Part shown: piece after piece, positions 33,744 to 42,763 of the stretch
How positions within the stretch are numbered: the first letter of the stretch is position 1
Layout: every line of letters starts with the position of its first letter
Source of the DNA: Acidobacteriota bacterium
Lineage (GTDB): Bacteria > Acidobacteriota > Holophagae > Holophagales > Holophagaceae
Reading direction: 5' to 3'
Length of the DNA: 64,000 nucleotides
Assembly: GCA_016195985.1 (NCBI GenBank)
Contig: JACPYP010000011.1
Span: forward strand, 186,001-250,000
Notes under the pieces: model-generated
What the model was told of the DNA's origin: nothing
What the model saw: only the letters and a program-made list of their open reading frames with translations
Database searches by the model: none
Program-made: the position numbers and the translations under genes

Positions 33744-34389
33744 GGGGGGCTCCCTCTTGGTTGAGCACGCGGCTGCAGATGTGGTGGATGATCACGTCCA
33801 GGGCGGTGCGGTTCTCCACCCCCGTGGGAACGATGAGATCGGCCCAGCGCTTGCTGGGCTCGACGAACTCGAGGTGCATGGGGCGCACGCTGTTCTCGTA
33901 CTGGTCCATGACGCTCTCCAGGCTGCGGCCCCGCTCATGCGTGTCGCGGCGGATGCGGCGGAGGATGCGGATATCGGCATCCGTGTCCACGAAGATCTTC
34001 ACATCCAGCTGGTCCCGCAGCTCCGGCAGCGCAAAAAGCAGCAGCCCTTCCAGGATCACCACCTGTCCCGGCGGAACGGGATCTTCCCAGCCGGTCCGGT
34101 CCGAAAGGGTGAAATCGTAGCGGGGCTTGCGGATGCTCTCGCCGCGGTGCAGGGCCGACAGGTGCGCCGCCATCAGCTCCAGGTCGAAGGCGTGGGGGTG
34201 GTCCCAGTTCACGGGCCTTCCGCCGAAGCGGCCCTTCACCACCTCCAGCGGCGCATAGTAGGCATCCATGTCCAGGAGCATCGTGGCGACACTTTTCTTT
34301 CTGAGCCGTTTCACCAGCTCGGCGGCCACCGAGGTCTTGCCGCTGCCGGAGCCCCCAACGATGCCCACCAGCATCGGTCTATCCGCCAT
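33736..34389 (-). CDS. udk: Uridine kinase
   Basis: A 217-residue nucleoside kinase of the pyrimidine salvage pathway. Walker A is GGSGSGKTSV; LDMDAYYAPLE and NWDHPHAFD bind uridine; PRYDFTLSDRT and VVILEGLLLFALPELR are the family strands; RRIRRDTHERGRS is the lid arginine region. ATG at 34389. It is the first gene of a udk-rhodanese-Nudix run. Confidence 0.93.
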   Translation of the reverse strand: MADRPMLVGIVGGSGSGKTSVAAELVKRLRKKSVATMLLDMDAYYAPLEVVKGRFGGRPVNWDHPHAFDLELMAAHLSALHRGESIRKPRYDFTLSDRTGWEDPVPPGQVVILEGLLLFALPELRDQLDVKIFVDTDADIRILRRIRRDTHERGRSLESVMDQYENSVRPMHLEFVEPSKRWADLIVPTGVENRTALDVIIHHICSRVLNQEGAPRV

Positions 34390-34414
34390 GTGTCCCCTCC
34401 CATCTCCATGCTAC

Positions 34415-34443
34415 TTCAACGCGGCCTCCCGCTCTGGTATGGT
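34415..34443 (+). promoter_or_regulatory. Candidate promoter giving a leaderless lipoprotein mRNA
   Basis: TTCAAC (34415-34420), 17-base spacer, TATGGT (34438-34443). The predicted transcription start falls at the ATG at 34451 or within a base or two, and no ribosome site is visible before that ATG. Confidence 0.4.
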
Positions 34444-34450
34444 TCGGGCC

Positions 34451-35074
34451 ATGAGCCGCATTCGATCCGCCACTGTCCTGGCTTTCCTGGCCCTGCTGGC
34501 GGGGTGCAGCTCCGAAGATCCCCGGCTCCCGGCCAACCTCTATGAAGAAGCCCGCAAGCTCAACCTTGAAGGCCGCAGCCTGGAGGCGCGGGCCATGATG
34601 AAGCAGCTGACGGAGCGCTATCCCGACTCCGAAGCCGCCGTGCAGGCCAAACGGGACCTCTACCTCATCGAAGCCTTCGTCAACCGGGACATGGCCGACC
34701 GGCAAAAGCAGGTCCGGGCGGCCATGAAGCGTCTCGCGGACGCCCTGACCCGCTACAAGGCCAAAAAGGGAGAGTATCCCTTCTCCACCCAGGAACTGGT
34801 GCCCGATTACCTCGACCAGGTGCCCGAAGCGCCCTGGGGCCATCCCTTCATCTACCGGGCCTACGTCAGCCGGCCCATCGAGGATGTCACCGTGAAGCGC
34901 GGGCCTGCCCGCCAGCGCTTCAACACCAAGTTCGACGGCTACTACCTGGCCTGCCTGGGCACCGATCTGCAGCCCGGAGGCGAAGGCCTGGCCGCCGACA
35001 CCCTCATCAAGGACGGCCTGTCCCTGGCCGAGTCGACCTTCCCCCCCGTGCCGCAGCCCCAGCCCCTGCGCTGA
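34451..35074 (+). CDS. Lipoprotein with pseudopilin-like C-terminal segment
   Basis: A 207-residue exported lipoprotein (LAFLALLAGCSS, lipobox Cys). Residues 30-80 look like a TPR-like helical hairpin (NLYEEARKLNLEGRSLEARAMMKQL, broken up here). Then comes a segment resembling the C-terminal part of type II secretion pseudopilins (YKAKKGEYPFSTQELVP, YLDQVPEAPWGHPFIYRA). No GspG N-terminal methylation helix is present. No secretion gene adjoins it. Start: ATG at 34451; 34439 is in frame. Confidence 0.65.
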   Translation: MSRIRSATVLAFLALLAGCSSEDPRLPANLYEEARKLNLEGRSLEARAMMKQLTERYPDSEAAVQAKRDLYLIEAFVNRDMADRQKQVRAAMKRLADALTRYKAKKGEYPFSTQELVPDYLDQVPEAPWGHPFIYRAYVSRPIEDVTVKRGPARQRFNTKFDGYYLACLGTDLQPGGEGLAADTLIKDGLSLAESTFPPVPQPQPLR

Positions 35075-35113
35075 CCTTCGGTCTTCTGTGGCGCTGCGGG
35101 CCCAGCCGCAGCG

Positions 35114-35139
35114 TAAAAAAGGGCGCCTTTGGCGCCCTT
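35114..35139 (-). terminator. Intrinsic terminator of the threonine dehydrogenase gene
   Basis: Inverted repeat AAGGGCGCC / GGCGCCCTT (35119-35139) around TTT. On the minus strand the stem is followed by a run of six T (35114-35119 complement), 22 bases after the tdh stop. It also lies 39 bases after the convergent lipoprotein gene. Confidence 0.88.
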
Positions 35140-35161
35140 CCTGAAGACTGAGGACTGAGGC

Positions 35162-36196
<1,035 letters not shown>

Positions 36197-36260
36197 GCGT
36201 GCCTCCAACCCGACCATTTCATCATCAACTGCAAGTCCGGCCAACTTCCCCATTCCCGCC

Positions 36261-36288
36261 TTGACGATGCGTGAATTTGGCCGATAAG
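36261..36288 (+). promoter_or_regulatory. Candidate sigma-70 promoter of asnB
   Basis: TTGACG (36261-36266), 16-base spacer and GATAAG (36283-36288), or TAAGGT at 36285-36290 with an 18-base spacer. Expected start near 36296, giving a leader of about 165 bases before asnB. Confidence 0.5.
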
Positions 36289-36349
36289 GTTCTAGCAGGC
36301 CATCCATGACCCTCTCCCTTCAGCGGTTCAACCGCAATACCAACCGGAA

Positions 36350-36444
36350 CCCTCGCGCGGATCGCGCGTGGGCCGGCGAGGGTCTCTCCTAGATTCCTGA
36401 CACCCCGGACCACCCCGATTCGCGCGAGCGGATCGGGGTTTTTT
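36350..36444 (+). promoter_or_regulatory. asnB: Candidate transcription attenuator in the asnB leader
   Basis: Hairpin 1: ACCCTCGC (36350-36357) with GCGAGGGT (36376-36383). Terminator: CCCCGAT (36413-36419) with ATCGGGG (36432-36438) then a run of six T, C and five T. An exclusive alternative pairs CGCGCGATCG (36355-36364) with CGATTCGCGCG (36416-36426), with one bulge, and would break both other stems. The terminator ends seven bases before the asnB Shine-Dalgarno and no gene lies upstream on this strand. Confidence 0.6.
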
Positions 36445-36460
36445 CTTTTTGGAGCCAGCC

Positions 36461-38164
36461 ATGTGCGGCATTCTCAGCATCCTCAATCTCGACCCCAAGA
36501 CGTCGAATCAGGCCGAACTGCGGCGCCAGGCCCTGGCCATGGCCCGGAAGATCCGCCACCGAGGTCCCGACTGGAGCGGCATCTATAGCGACGGCCGGGC
36601 CATCCTCGTCCATGAACGCCTGTCCATCGTGGATGTGGAACATGGCGCCCAGCCTCTCCTCGACACCCTCCAGGGCACGGTGCTGGCCGTGAATGGGGAG
36701 ATCTACAACCACCAGGAACTGCGCCGCGGCCTGGGGGAACCCCACGATTTCCAGACGCTCTCGGACTGCGAGGTCATCCTCTACCTCTACGACGAGCTGC
36801 CCCCCCGGGATTTCCTCAACCGCATGAACGGCATCTTCGCCTTCGTGCTCTACGACCCCAAGCGGGAAACCTACCTCATCGCCCGGGACCCCATCGGGGT
36901 CATCCCCCTCTATGTGGGCTGGGACCGCCAGGAGCATCTCTACGTGGCCTCCGAGATGAAGGCCCTGGTGGGCCACTGCGAGCGCATCCGCGAGGTGCCG
37001 CCGGGCCATTTCTACCTGGGGCATGAGCCCGACAAGAGCTTCCAGCGGTACTACGAGCCCGATTGGGCCGTTCCGGGTCACATGCCCTCGGAGCCCTACG
37101 ACGCGGCCAAGCTCCGCCAGGCCCTGGAAGCCGCCGTGAAGCGGCAGCTCATGTGCGACGTGCCCTACGGCGTGCTCATTTCCGGAGGGGTCGATTCTTC
37201 CATCGTGGCGTCCATCGCGGCGAAGTACCGGGAAGGCCGCGTCGAGGAAGACGGGGCCGCGCCCGCCTGGTGGCCCCGCATCCACTCCTTCGCCATCGGT
37301 CTGGAGGGCGCGCCGGATCTGGCCCCGGCCCGCAAGGTGGCCGAGCACATCGGCGCCATCCACCACGAGATCCACTTCACGGTGCAGGAGGGGCTGGACG
37401 CCCTGTCGGACGTGATCTACCACATCGAAAGCTTCGACGTGACCACCGTCCGGGCCTCGACGCCCATGTACCTCCTCATGCGGAAAATCCGCGCCATGGG
37501 CATCAAGATGGTGTTGTCCGGGGAGGGGGCCGACGAGATCTTCGGCGGCTACCTCTACTTCCACAAGGCCCCGGACGGCGCCGAACTCCACGCGGAAACC
37601 GTGCGCAAGCTCCAAAAACTGCACCTCTACGATTGCGCGCGGGCCAACAAGGCCAGCTGCGCCTGGGGGGTGGAGGCCCGCGTCCCCTTCCTGGACCGCG
37701 AATTCCTGGACGTGGCCATGCGCCTGGATCCTTCCGTGAAGCTGCCCCGCAACGCCCAGAGACCCCGCCCCATCGAGAAGTTCCCGCTGCGCCAGGCCTT
37801 TGACGGCGCCATCCCCGATGAGGTGCTCTGGCGGCAGAAAGAGCAGTTCTCCGATGGCGTGGGCTACGCCTGGATCAACGCCCTCAAGGCCACGGCCGAG
37901 CGGGACGTAAGTGATTCCATGATGGCGGGCGCGGCCGAGCGCTTCCCCGTGAAGACGCCGGAAACCAAGGAGGCCTACTTCTACCGCCAGATCTTCGAAC
38001 ACCACTTCCCCAGCGCCACGGCCGTGAACTGCGTGCCCTTCGAGCGCAGCGTGGCCTGCAGCACGGAGACCGCCCTGCGCTGGGACGCCTCCTTCGCCCG
38101 GATGGCCGATCCTTCTGGCCGGGCCGTCATGGATATCCACGATCAGGGCTACCAAAGGCCCTGA
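36461..38164 (+). CDS. asnB: Asparagine synthetase B (glutamine-hydrolysing)
   Basis: A 567-residue enzyme making asparagine from aspartate, glutamine and ATP. The N-terminal Cys2 nucleophile after Met removal (MCGILS) and RHRGPDWSG, LAVNGEIYNHQ are the glutaminase domain; LISGGVDSSIVA is the PP-loop of the synthetase domain; SGEGADEIFGGYLYF and WGVEARVPFLDREFLD are also typical. GGAG precedes ATG at 36461. It follows a leader with a terminator hairpin. PilZ starts 48 bases later, on the same strand. Confidence 0.97.
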   Translation: MCGILSILNLDPKTSNQAELRRQALAMARKIRHRGPDWSGIYSDGRAILVHERLSIVDVEHGAQPLLDTLQGTVLAVNGEIYNHQELRRGLGEPHDFQTLSDCEVILYLYDELPPRDFLNRMNGIFAFVLYDPKRETYLIARDPIGVIPLYVGWDRQEHLYVASEMKALVGHCERIREVPPGHFYLGHEPDKSFQRYYEPDWAVPGHMPSEPYDAAKLRQALEAAVKRQLMCDVPYGVLISGGVDSSIVASIAAKYREGRVEEDGAAPAWWPRIHSFAIGLEGAPDLAPARKVAEHIGAIHHEIHFTVQEGLDALSDVIYHIESFDVTTVRASTPMYLLMRKIRAMGIKMVLSGEGADEIFGGYLYFHKAPDGAELHAETVRKLQKLHLYDCARANKASCAWGVEARVPFLDREFLDVAMRLDPSVKLPRNAQRPRPIEKFPLRQAFDGAIPDEVLWRQKEQFSDGVGYAWINALKATAERDVSDSMMAGAAERFPVKTPETKEAYFYRQIFEHHFPSATAVNCVPFERSVACSTETALRWDASFARMADPSGRAVMDIHDQGYQRP

Positions 38165-38212
38165 GGGCCATGACGCCAATTCGATTCCCTGAGGTATCAT
38201 CCCCGGAGTTGG

Positions 38213-38596
38213 ATGCCACTCATGAGCCCTGCCACCGAACACCGGCGACACCGCCGTGTTCCGATTGCCTACCAAGTGAAGCTCGTCGCGGACGACCGGA
38301 TCATCGCGTACCCCCAGGCCGTCAACCTGAGCCTGGGCGGCATCCTGCTGAAAGGCCGCGACCGCTTGCCGGTGGGCACCCAATGCGGCGTGGCGATCCT
38401 CATGAGCCCAGGTGAACCGGGGGGCCACGTGGTCGCCCGGGGCACCGTGGTGCGCAACGACGAGCGGGGCATGGCCATCGCCTTTTCCAGGGCTCTGGAT
38501 GCCAGCAGCGAAGCGGCCCTGCGCCAACTCATCGAGACCCTCGGGGGAGAGGCCGCGGGCGGCCCATGCCCCCTGTGGGAAACCGGGAGCGAATGA
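38213..38596 (+). CDS. PilZ domain protein
   Basis: A 127-residue cyclic di-GMP receptor-like protein. The two ligand motifs are RRHRRVPIAYQV (RxxxR) and NLSLGGILLKGR (D/NxSxxG). Such proteins change activity when c-di-GMP binds. The partner is not evident. Start ATG 38213; ATG 38222 also possible. Its stop overlaps the next gene by ATGATG. Confidence 0.88.
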   Translation: MPLMSPATEHRRHRRVPIAYQVKLVADDRIIAYPQAVNLSLGGILLKGRDRLPVGTQCGVAILMSPGEPGGHVVARGTVVRNDERGMAIAFSRALDASSEAALRQLIETLGGEAAGGPCPLWETGSE

Positions 38597-38841
38597 TGCC
38601 GGATCCCGAACAATCCCTGATCCAGTTGCTGGATCACATCAAGCCAGGTTCCTCCAGGCGCCTGAAGGAGGCCGGGGCCTGGGAGCCACCCGCCTTCGGA
38701 ACCTACGAGGACATCCGCGAGTGGCTCAAGGAGTCCGTCATGAGCGCCACACTCTACGAGCGCTATCCCGATGGCCGCTGGACCATCCAGATCATGTTGA
38801 AGGAACAGGTTCCCAGCGGCTACAAGCACATCGTGCTCTGA
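38596..38841 (+). CDS. Small conserved-looking protein, unknown function
   Basis: An 81-residue acidic protein (PDPEQSLIQLLDHIKPGSS; FGTYEDIREWLKESVMS; DGRWTIQIMLKEQVPSG). The pattern suggests a compact alpha/beta fold; no family was recognised. ATG at 38596 has GGGAG six bases upstream, and the start overlaps the PilZ stop, so it is likely co-translated. Relation to c-di-GMP is only by neighbourhood. Confidence 0.6.
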   Translation: MPDPEQSLIQLLDHIKPGSSRRLKEAGAWEPPAFGTYEDIREWLKESVMSATLYERYPDGRWTIQIMLKEQVPSGYKHIVL

Positions 38842-38857
38842 ACCAGTGGATCGACTC

Positions 38858-39535
38858 ATGGCCAAAGCGACCTCTTCCCTCCCGCTGCAGATGCTGGCCC
38901 TGGCCGGTTTGGCGGGGATCGCGGCGTTGCTCTCGAATCTGTCGGCGCCCGCCTCGCGGCGGCTGGCCTGGCAAGGCTCCCTGCCCGTTCCGGCGCTGGC
39001 GGCCGGTCCCTCCCAAGCGGCGCTCCAGCCTCCGCCGGCTCCTGAAGCCCCTGCCCCCAAGCCCGACGAGGGAATCCGGCCCCTGCCCCCGCTGGCGCCC
39101 CTGCCGCCCCTGCCGCCCAAGGCGCCGCTGCCGGTCGCGCCATCCCAAGCACCTCCTGCCCCGGCCGTCCTAGCTCCGGCCCCGGCTCCCATCCAGGAGA
39201 TCAGCGCAGCGGAAGCCTGGAAGGCCTTCCAGGCTGGAACCCCATTCCTGGATGCCCGGCGCAGCGCGGATTTCGCCGAAGGCCACATCGCCAAGGCCTG
39301 GAGCGCGCCGGTGTGGGAATCGGATCTGGAGGACCGCCTCTTCTCCTTCAAGGCGGCCCGCCGGCCCGGCCCGGAGGATCCCATCGTGATTTATTGCAGC
39401 GGCGGCGACTGCAAGGATTCCCACCTGCTGGCCGCGAAGCTGCTCGAGCAGGGCTACTTCCGCCTGCTGATCTTCCGCGAAGGATTCCCCGCCTGGGTGG
39501 CCCAGGGCCGCCCGGTGGAGAAGGGACAGCCATGA
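38858..39535 (+). CDS. Membrane-anchored rhodanese with Pro/Ala-rich linker
   Basis: A 225-residue protein. An N-terminal hydrophobic helix (LQMLALAGLAGIAALLSNL) anchors it, then a long Pro/Ala linker (about 60-110), then a rhodanese domain ending with active loop YCSGGDCKDSH, where the Cys follows the strand IVIY. Preceding FLDARRSADFAEGHIAKAW is the usual rhodanese strand. The two extra Cys around the loop (CSGGDC) are noteworthy. It is followed by a MauE-like gene overlapping by ATGA. A periplasm-facing sulfur or redox role is inferred. Confidence 0.8.
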   Translation: MAKATSSLPLQMLALAGLAGIAALLSNLSAPASRRLAWQGSLPVPALAAGPSQAALQPPPAPEAPAPKPDEGIRPLPPLAPLPPLPPKAPLPVAPSQAPPAPAVLAPAPAPIQEISAAEAWKAFQAGTPFLDARRSADFAEGHIAKAWSAPVWESDLEDRLFSFKAARRPGPEDPIVIYCSGGDCKDSHLLAAKLLEQGYFRLLIFREGFPAWVAQGRPVEKGQP

Positions 39536-40011
39536 GGAACCTGCTCCTGCATCCGAGGACCGCGCTCCTGTGCCGGATCCTTCTCGGCCTCGCGTTCATC
39601 GCCGCGGCCCTGCCCAAGATCTCCGATCCACCCGGCTTCGCCAAGGCCATCTGGGCCTACGAGCTGTTCCCGCCCTGGAGCCTGAGCCCCCTGGCCCTGC
39701 TGCTGCCCTGGCTGGAGCTGGTTTGCGGACTGGCCCTGTGCCTGGGTTTCTGGCCCCGGGCCGCGGCCCTCTGGGTGGCGGGCCTGCTGGTGGCCTTCAT
39801 GGTGGCCCTGTCCATCAATCTGGCCCGGCGCCACCCGGTGGATTGCGGCTGTTTCGGCGCCACCGCCCACCATACCGAGGCTGAGCGGCTCGAAGACATG
39901 CGGTGGGCTTTGGCGCGGGATGCCGGGTTGCTGCTCCTGGCGCTCCAGTGTCTCTGGGCGGGACGCGGCCGCCCGCTGGAATCAGGCCCGGCCCACGGCC
40001 AGCAGATCTGA
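39532..40011 (+). CDS. MauE/DoxX-like membrane protein
   Basis: A 159-residue protein with about four helices: LCRILLGLAFIAAALPKI, LSPLALLLPWLELVCGLALC, AALWVAGLLVAFMVALSI, DAGLLLLALQCLWAG. The signature HPVDCGCFG has a Cys pair typical of the MauE/DoxX group linked to disulfide or quinone redox. It overlaps the rhodanese stop and, at its 3' end, the convergent gene at 39982 by 30 bases. Confidence 0.78.
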   Translation: MRNLLLHPRTALLCRILLGLAFIAAALPKISDPPGFAKAIWAYELFPPWSLSPLALLLPWLELVCGLALCLGFWPRAAALWVAGLLVAFMVALSINLARRHPVDCGCFGATAHHTEAERLEDMRWALARDAGLLLLALQCLWAGRGRPLESGPAHGQQI

Positions 40012-40752
40012 GGCCCATTCGAGCCACAGCCCCGCCGCCGAATCATGGCCCAGGTCCCGGGACAGCGCATCCTTGTTGGGTTCGGGCAGGGACAGCACCG
40101 GGATGCCGGGCATGCCGTAGGCGATGGCGCACATCATGAACCGCGCCGCCTCCCCCAGGGTGACGATCTTCAGCCGCTCCATGGAGCGGCTCCAGGAGGC
40201 TTCCGCCAGCGTCTCCAGCCGATGGATGTTCCAAGGATGGACCACGTGGTTGAAGTCCACCGCGCCATGCCCGGGTTTGAAGCCCACGTAGGTCATGGCC
40301 AAGCCCATGGTGCGCGGCGGCGCCGGATCCCAGAATCCGCCCCGGCCCAGGGTGAAATCCGCGTCCTTCTTGTGCAGCAGGCCCGCGCGGCCCAGGGCCT
40401 GCCAGACCAGGTAGCCGCCGGCGCTGTCGTCTTCCCAGAAAGGCGCGGCGTGGCGCAAGGACGCGTCCGTGGCGAAGCCTCCCACCAGGAGGATGAGGAT
40501 GGGCCCTTTCTCGGGAAACAGGGTGGGCAGGTCCAGGGGCTTGAACGTGCGCCGTTCCGGGGAGGGGAAGGACGCTTCACCGGGCATGCGCCGTTCCTGC
40601 GGAGGTGCCCCGGCGTGGGCCACCACCAGGCGGGAGCCGCCTTCGGTGGCCTCCACCTGGAGGCGGCCCAGCTCCAGCCGGGTCACGATCTCCTCGAAGG
40701 TGTACTCCGTGGTGTCCAGCGGGGAGGGCTCACGCTCGGGCGGCAACGTCAC
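39982..40752 (-). CDS. Uncharacterised protein, possible uracil-DNA-glycosylase-like fold
   Basis: A 256-residue protein whose start (GTG 40752, VTLPPEREPS) is followed by a variable N-terminal 80 residues. The C-terminal part has LILLVGGFATDASLRHAAPFWE, LAMTYVGFKPGHG and KIVTLGEAARFMMCAIAY then PGIPVLSLPEPN. This order resembles the UDG superfamily (VGE.P..., then a strand with LG.A, then the H/LP site), but the hallmark catalytic motifs are changed. It is the second gene after kbl on this strand and overlaps MauE by 30 bases. Function not assigned. Confidence 0.55.
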   Translation of the reverse strand: MTLPPEREPSPLDTTEYTFEEIVTRLELGRLQVEATEGGSRLVVAHAGAPPQERRMPGEASFPSPERRTFKPLDLPTLFPEKGPILILLVGGFATDASLRHAAPFWEDDSAGGYLVWQALGRAGLLHKKDADFTLGRGGFWDPAPPRTMGLAMTYVGFKPGHGAVDFNHVVHPWNIHRLETLAEASWSRSMERLKIVTLGEAARFMMCAIAYGMPGIPVLSLPEPNKDALSRDLGHDSAAGLWLEWASDLLAVGRA

Positions 40753-40823
40753 AGCGCCTCCAGGGAATACCCTGAAAACCTTGCGCCGATGGCCGCCCGG
40801 TGGCAAGCCTTGGGATGTTTCCG

Positions 40824-42017
40824 CTAGGAAATGACGCCCAGCTCCCGGCCCACCTTGGTGAAGGCAGCGATGGCGTGATCCAGATCGGCGGTGGTGTGCG
40901 CCGCGCTCATCTGGGTGCGGATGCGGGCCTGGCCCTTGGGCACCACGGGGAAGAAGAAGCCGATGACGTAGACGCCCTCGTCCAGCAGGCGCTTGGCGAA
41001 TTCCTGGGCCAGGGGCGCCTCGTAGAGCATCACCGGCACGATGGGGTGCTCGCCGGGCAGCAGCTTGAAGCCGGCCTTCTCCATGCCCGCGCGGAAGTAG
41101 CGGGCGTTTTCGTGCACCTTCTTGATGAGGCCCTGGCTGTTCTTCAGCAGCTCCAGCACCTTCAGCGTGGCGGCCACGATGGCCGGGGCCACAGAGTTGG
41201 AGAAGAGGTAGGGCCGGGCCTTCTGCCGCAGCCAATCGATGGCTTCCTGCTTGCCCGCGATGTAGCCGCCGGAGGCGCCGCCCAGGGCCTTGCCGAAGGT
41301 GCCGGTCATGAAATCCACCCGGCCCATGACGCCGCAGTGCTCATGGGTGCCCCGGCCGTTCACGCCCATGAAGCCCACCGCATGGCTGTCGTCCACCATC
41401 ACCATGGCGCCGTGTTTCTCCGCCAGATCGCAGATCTCGCCCAGCTTGGCGATGTAGCCGTCCATGCTGAACACGCCGTCGGTGACCACCAGCTTGAAGC
41501 GGGCGCCGGCCGCATCGGCGGCCTTGAGTTGGGCTTCCAGATCGGCCATGTCGGAGTTGGCGTAGCGGAAGCGCTTGGCTTTGCAGAGGCGGATGCCGTC
41601 GATGATGGAGGCGTGGTTCAGCGCATCGCTGATGATGGCGTCCTCCTCGCCCAGCAGGCCCTCGAAGATGGCGCCGTTGGCGTCGAAGCAGGAGGAGTAG
41701 AGCTGGGTGTCCTCGAAGCCGAGGAACCCGGCCAGCTTCTGTTCCAGCTCCCGGTGGATGTCCTGGGTGCCGCAGATGAAGCGCACGGAGGCCATGCCGA
41801 AGCCGTGAGCGTCCATGACAGTCTTGGCGGCCTGGATCACCTCGGGGTGATTGGCCAGGCCCAGGTAGTTGTTGGCGCAGAGGCACACCACGTCGCGGCC
41901 GTTGGCCTTCATCTGGGGCTGCTGGGGCGAGGTGATGACGCGCTCAGTCTTGAAGAGCCCGGCCTCCTTCAGCAGCTCGATTTCGCGGTTGAGATGGGCC
42001 AGGTAGCCAGGGTTCAC
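40824..42017 (-). CDS. kbl: Glycine C-acetyltransferase (2-amino-3-ketobutyrate CoA ligase)
   Basis: A 397-residue PLP enzyme splitting 2-amino-3-ketobutyrate to glycine and acetyl-CoA, the second step after threonine dehydrogenase. [32 protein letters not shown]-like [28 protein letters not shown] (PLP Asp/His) and [17 protein letters not shown] (PLP Lys) are present. Length is normal. It is on the same strand as tdh but 4.6 kb away. Confidence 0.95.
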   Translation of the reverse strand: MNPGYLAHLNREIELLKEAGLFKTERVITSPQQPQMKANGRDVVCLCANNYLGLANHPEVIQAAKTVMDAHGFGMASVRFICGTQDIHRELEQKLAGFLGFEDTQLYSSCFDANGAIFEGLLGEEDAIISDALNHASIIDGIRLCKAKRFRYANSDMADLEAQLKAADAAGARFKLVVTDGVFSMDGYIAKLGEICDLAEKHGAMVMVDDSHAVGFMGVNGRGTHEHCGVMGRVDFMTGTFGKALGGASGGYIAGKQEAIDWLRQKARPYLFSNSVAPAIVAATLKVLELLKNSQGLIKKVHENARYFRAGMEKAGFKLLPGEHPIVPVMLYEAPLAQEFAKRLLDEGVYVIGFFFPVVPKGQARIRTQMSAAHTTADLDHAIAAFTKVGRELGVIS

Positions 42018-42116
42018 GGCGGTCTCCTATCGATGCAACTCGTTAGGATACTGCCGGGTTGCTTGACGGACAGCGGCTTGTGTCACCATTCTTCCGAATC
42101 GACAAGGAAACCGACC

Positions 42117-42674
42117 ATGCGCCATCCACTGCTCCTGCCCGCCCTCGTGCCTGCGCTCGCCCTGGGCCTGGCCTGCAACTCCAAGCTGGACCGCAACCGC
42201 GCCGAGGATCTGATCCGCAAGGACTATCCAGTGGTGATCACCACCACCGTGCCGGACCACGCCTCCGCCGAAAAAGGCAGCCCCGAGCACCGGCGACTGG
42301 CCACCCTCCAGGAAAACACCGCCAAAACCGGCTGGTTCGACATCACCGTCAAGGCCGAAGGCAACCGGGAGACCTTCACCTTCCGCCTGAAGCCGGACGC
42401 GCCCAAGGCCATCAAGGCCGCGCCCAAGGGCTTCACCATGCCGGCGGCCGAGGCAGTCTTTGTCCGGGCCTCCAAGTTGGAGCCCACCCGCGAAGGAGCC
42501 CGCGTCACCTACGAGGTGCGCCTGGAGAAGCCCACGGCGCAGTTCCCCCTGTTCCAGGCCCAGTTCCCCGAGGCGCGGGTGGGCCAAATCAGGCCCCGTT
42601 TCGCCACCTTTGAGCGCCGCCGGGGCACCTGGGAGCTGACGGGCACCAATGAAGCCTTCCGCAAGGCGGAGTAG
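42117..42674 (+). CDS. Putative lipoprotein, unknown function
   Basis: A 185-residue exported lipoprotein: LLLPALVPALALGLACNSK with lipobox Cys. The mature part is basic and rich in beta-strand pattern (YPVVITTTVPDHA, WFDITVKAEGN, RVTYEVRLEKP). No family was recognised. ATG 42117, with AAGGA upstream. It is divergent from kbl and 89 bases before the transporter gene. Confidence 0.65.
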   Translation: MRHPLLLPALVPALALGLACNSKLDRNRAEDLIRKDYPVVITTTVPDHASAEKGSPEHRRLATLQENTAKTGWFDITVKAEGNRETFTFRLKPDAPKAIKAAPKGFTMPAAEAVFVRASKLEPTREGARVTYEVRLEKPTAQFPLFQAQFPEARVGQIRPRFATFERRRGTWELTGTNEAFRKAE

Positions 42675-42763
42675 ACGACCCTGCCGGGACTTGATCGGAG
42701 TTACAGCCTTGTGGCTTTGGGGATGGGTCCGCCTCCAGTACCTTTGAAGGCATCGAGGTTCCT

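Noticed and set aside
36307-36393. A short asnB leader peptide that ends at a TAG before the terminator.
   Set aside because: Careful framing shows no TAG in that frame; the ORF reads on past the asnB start. The Asn-rich start is kept as an observation only.
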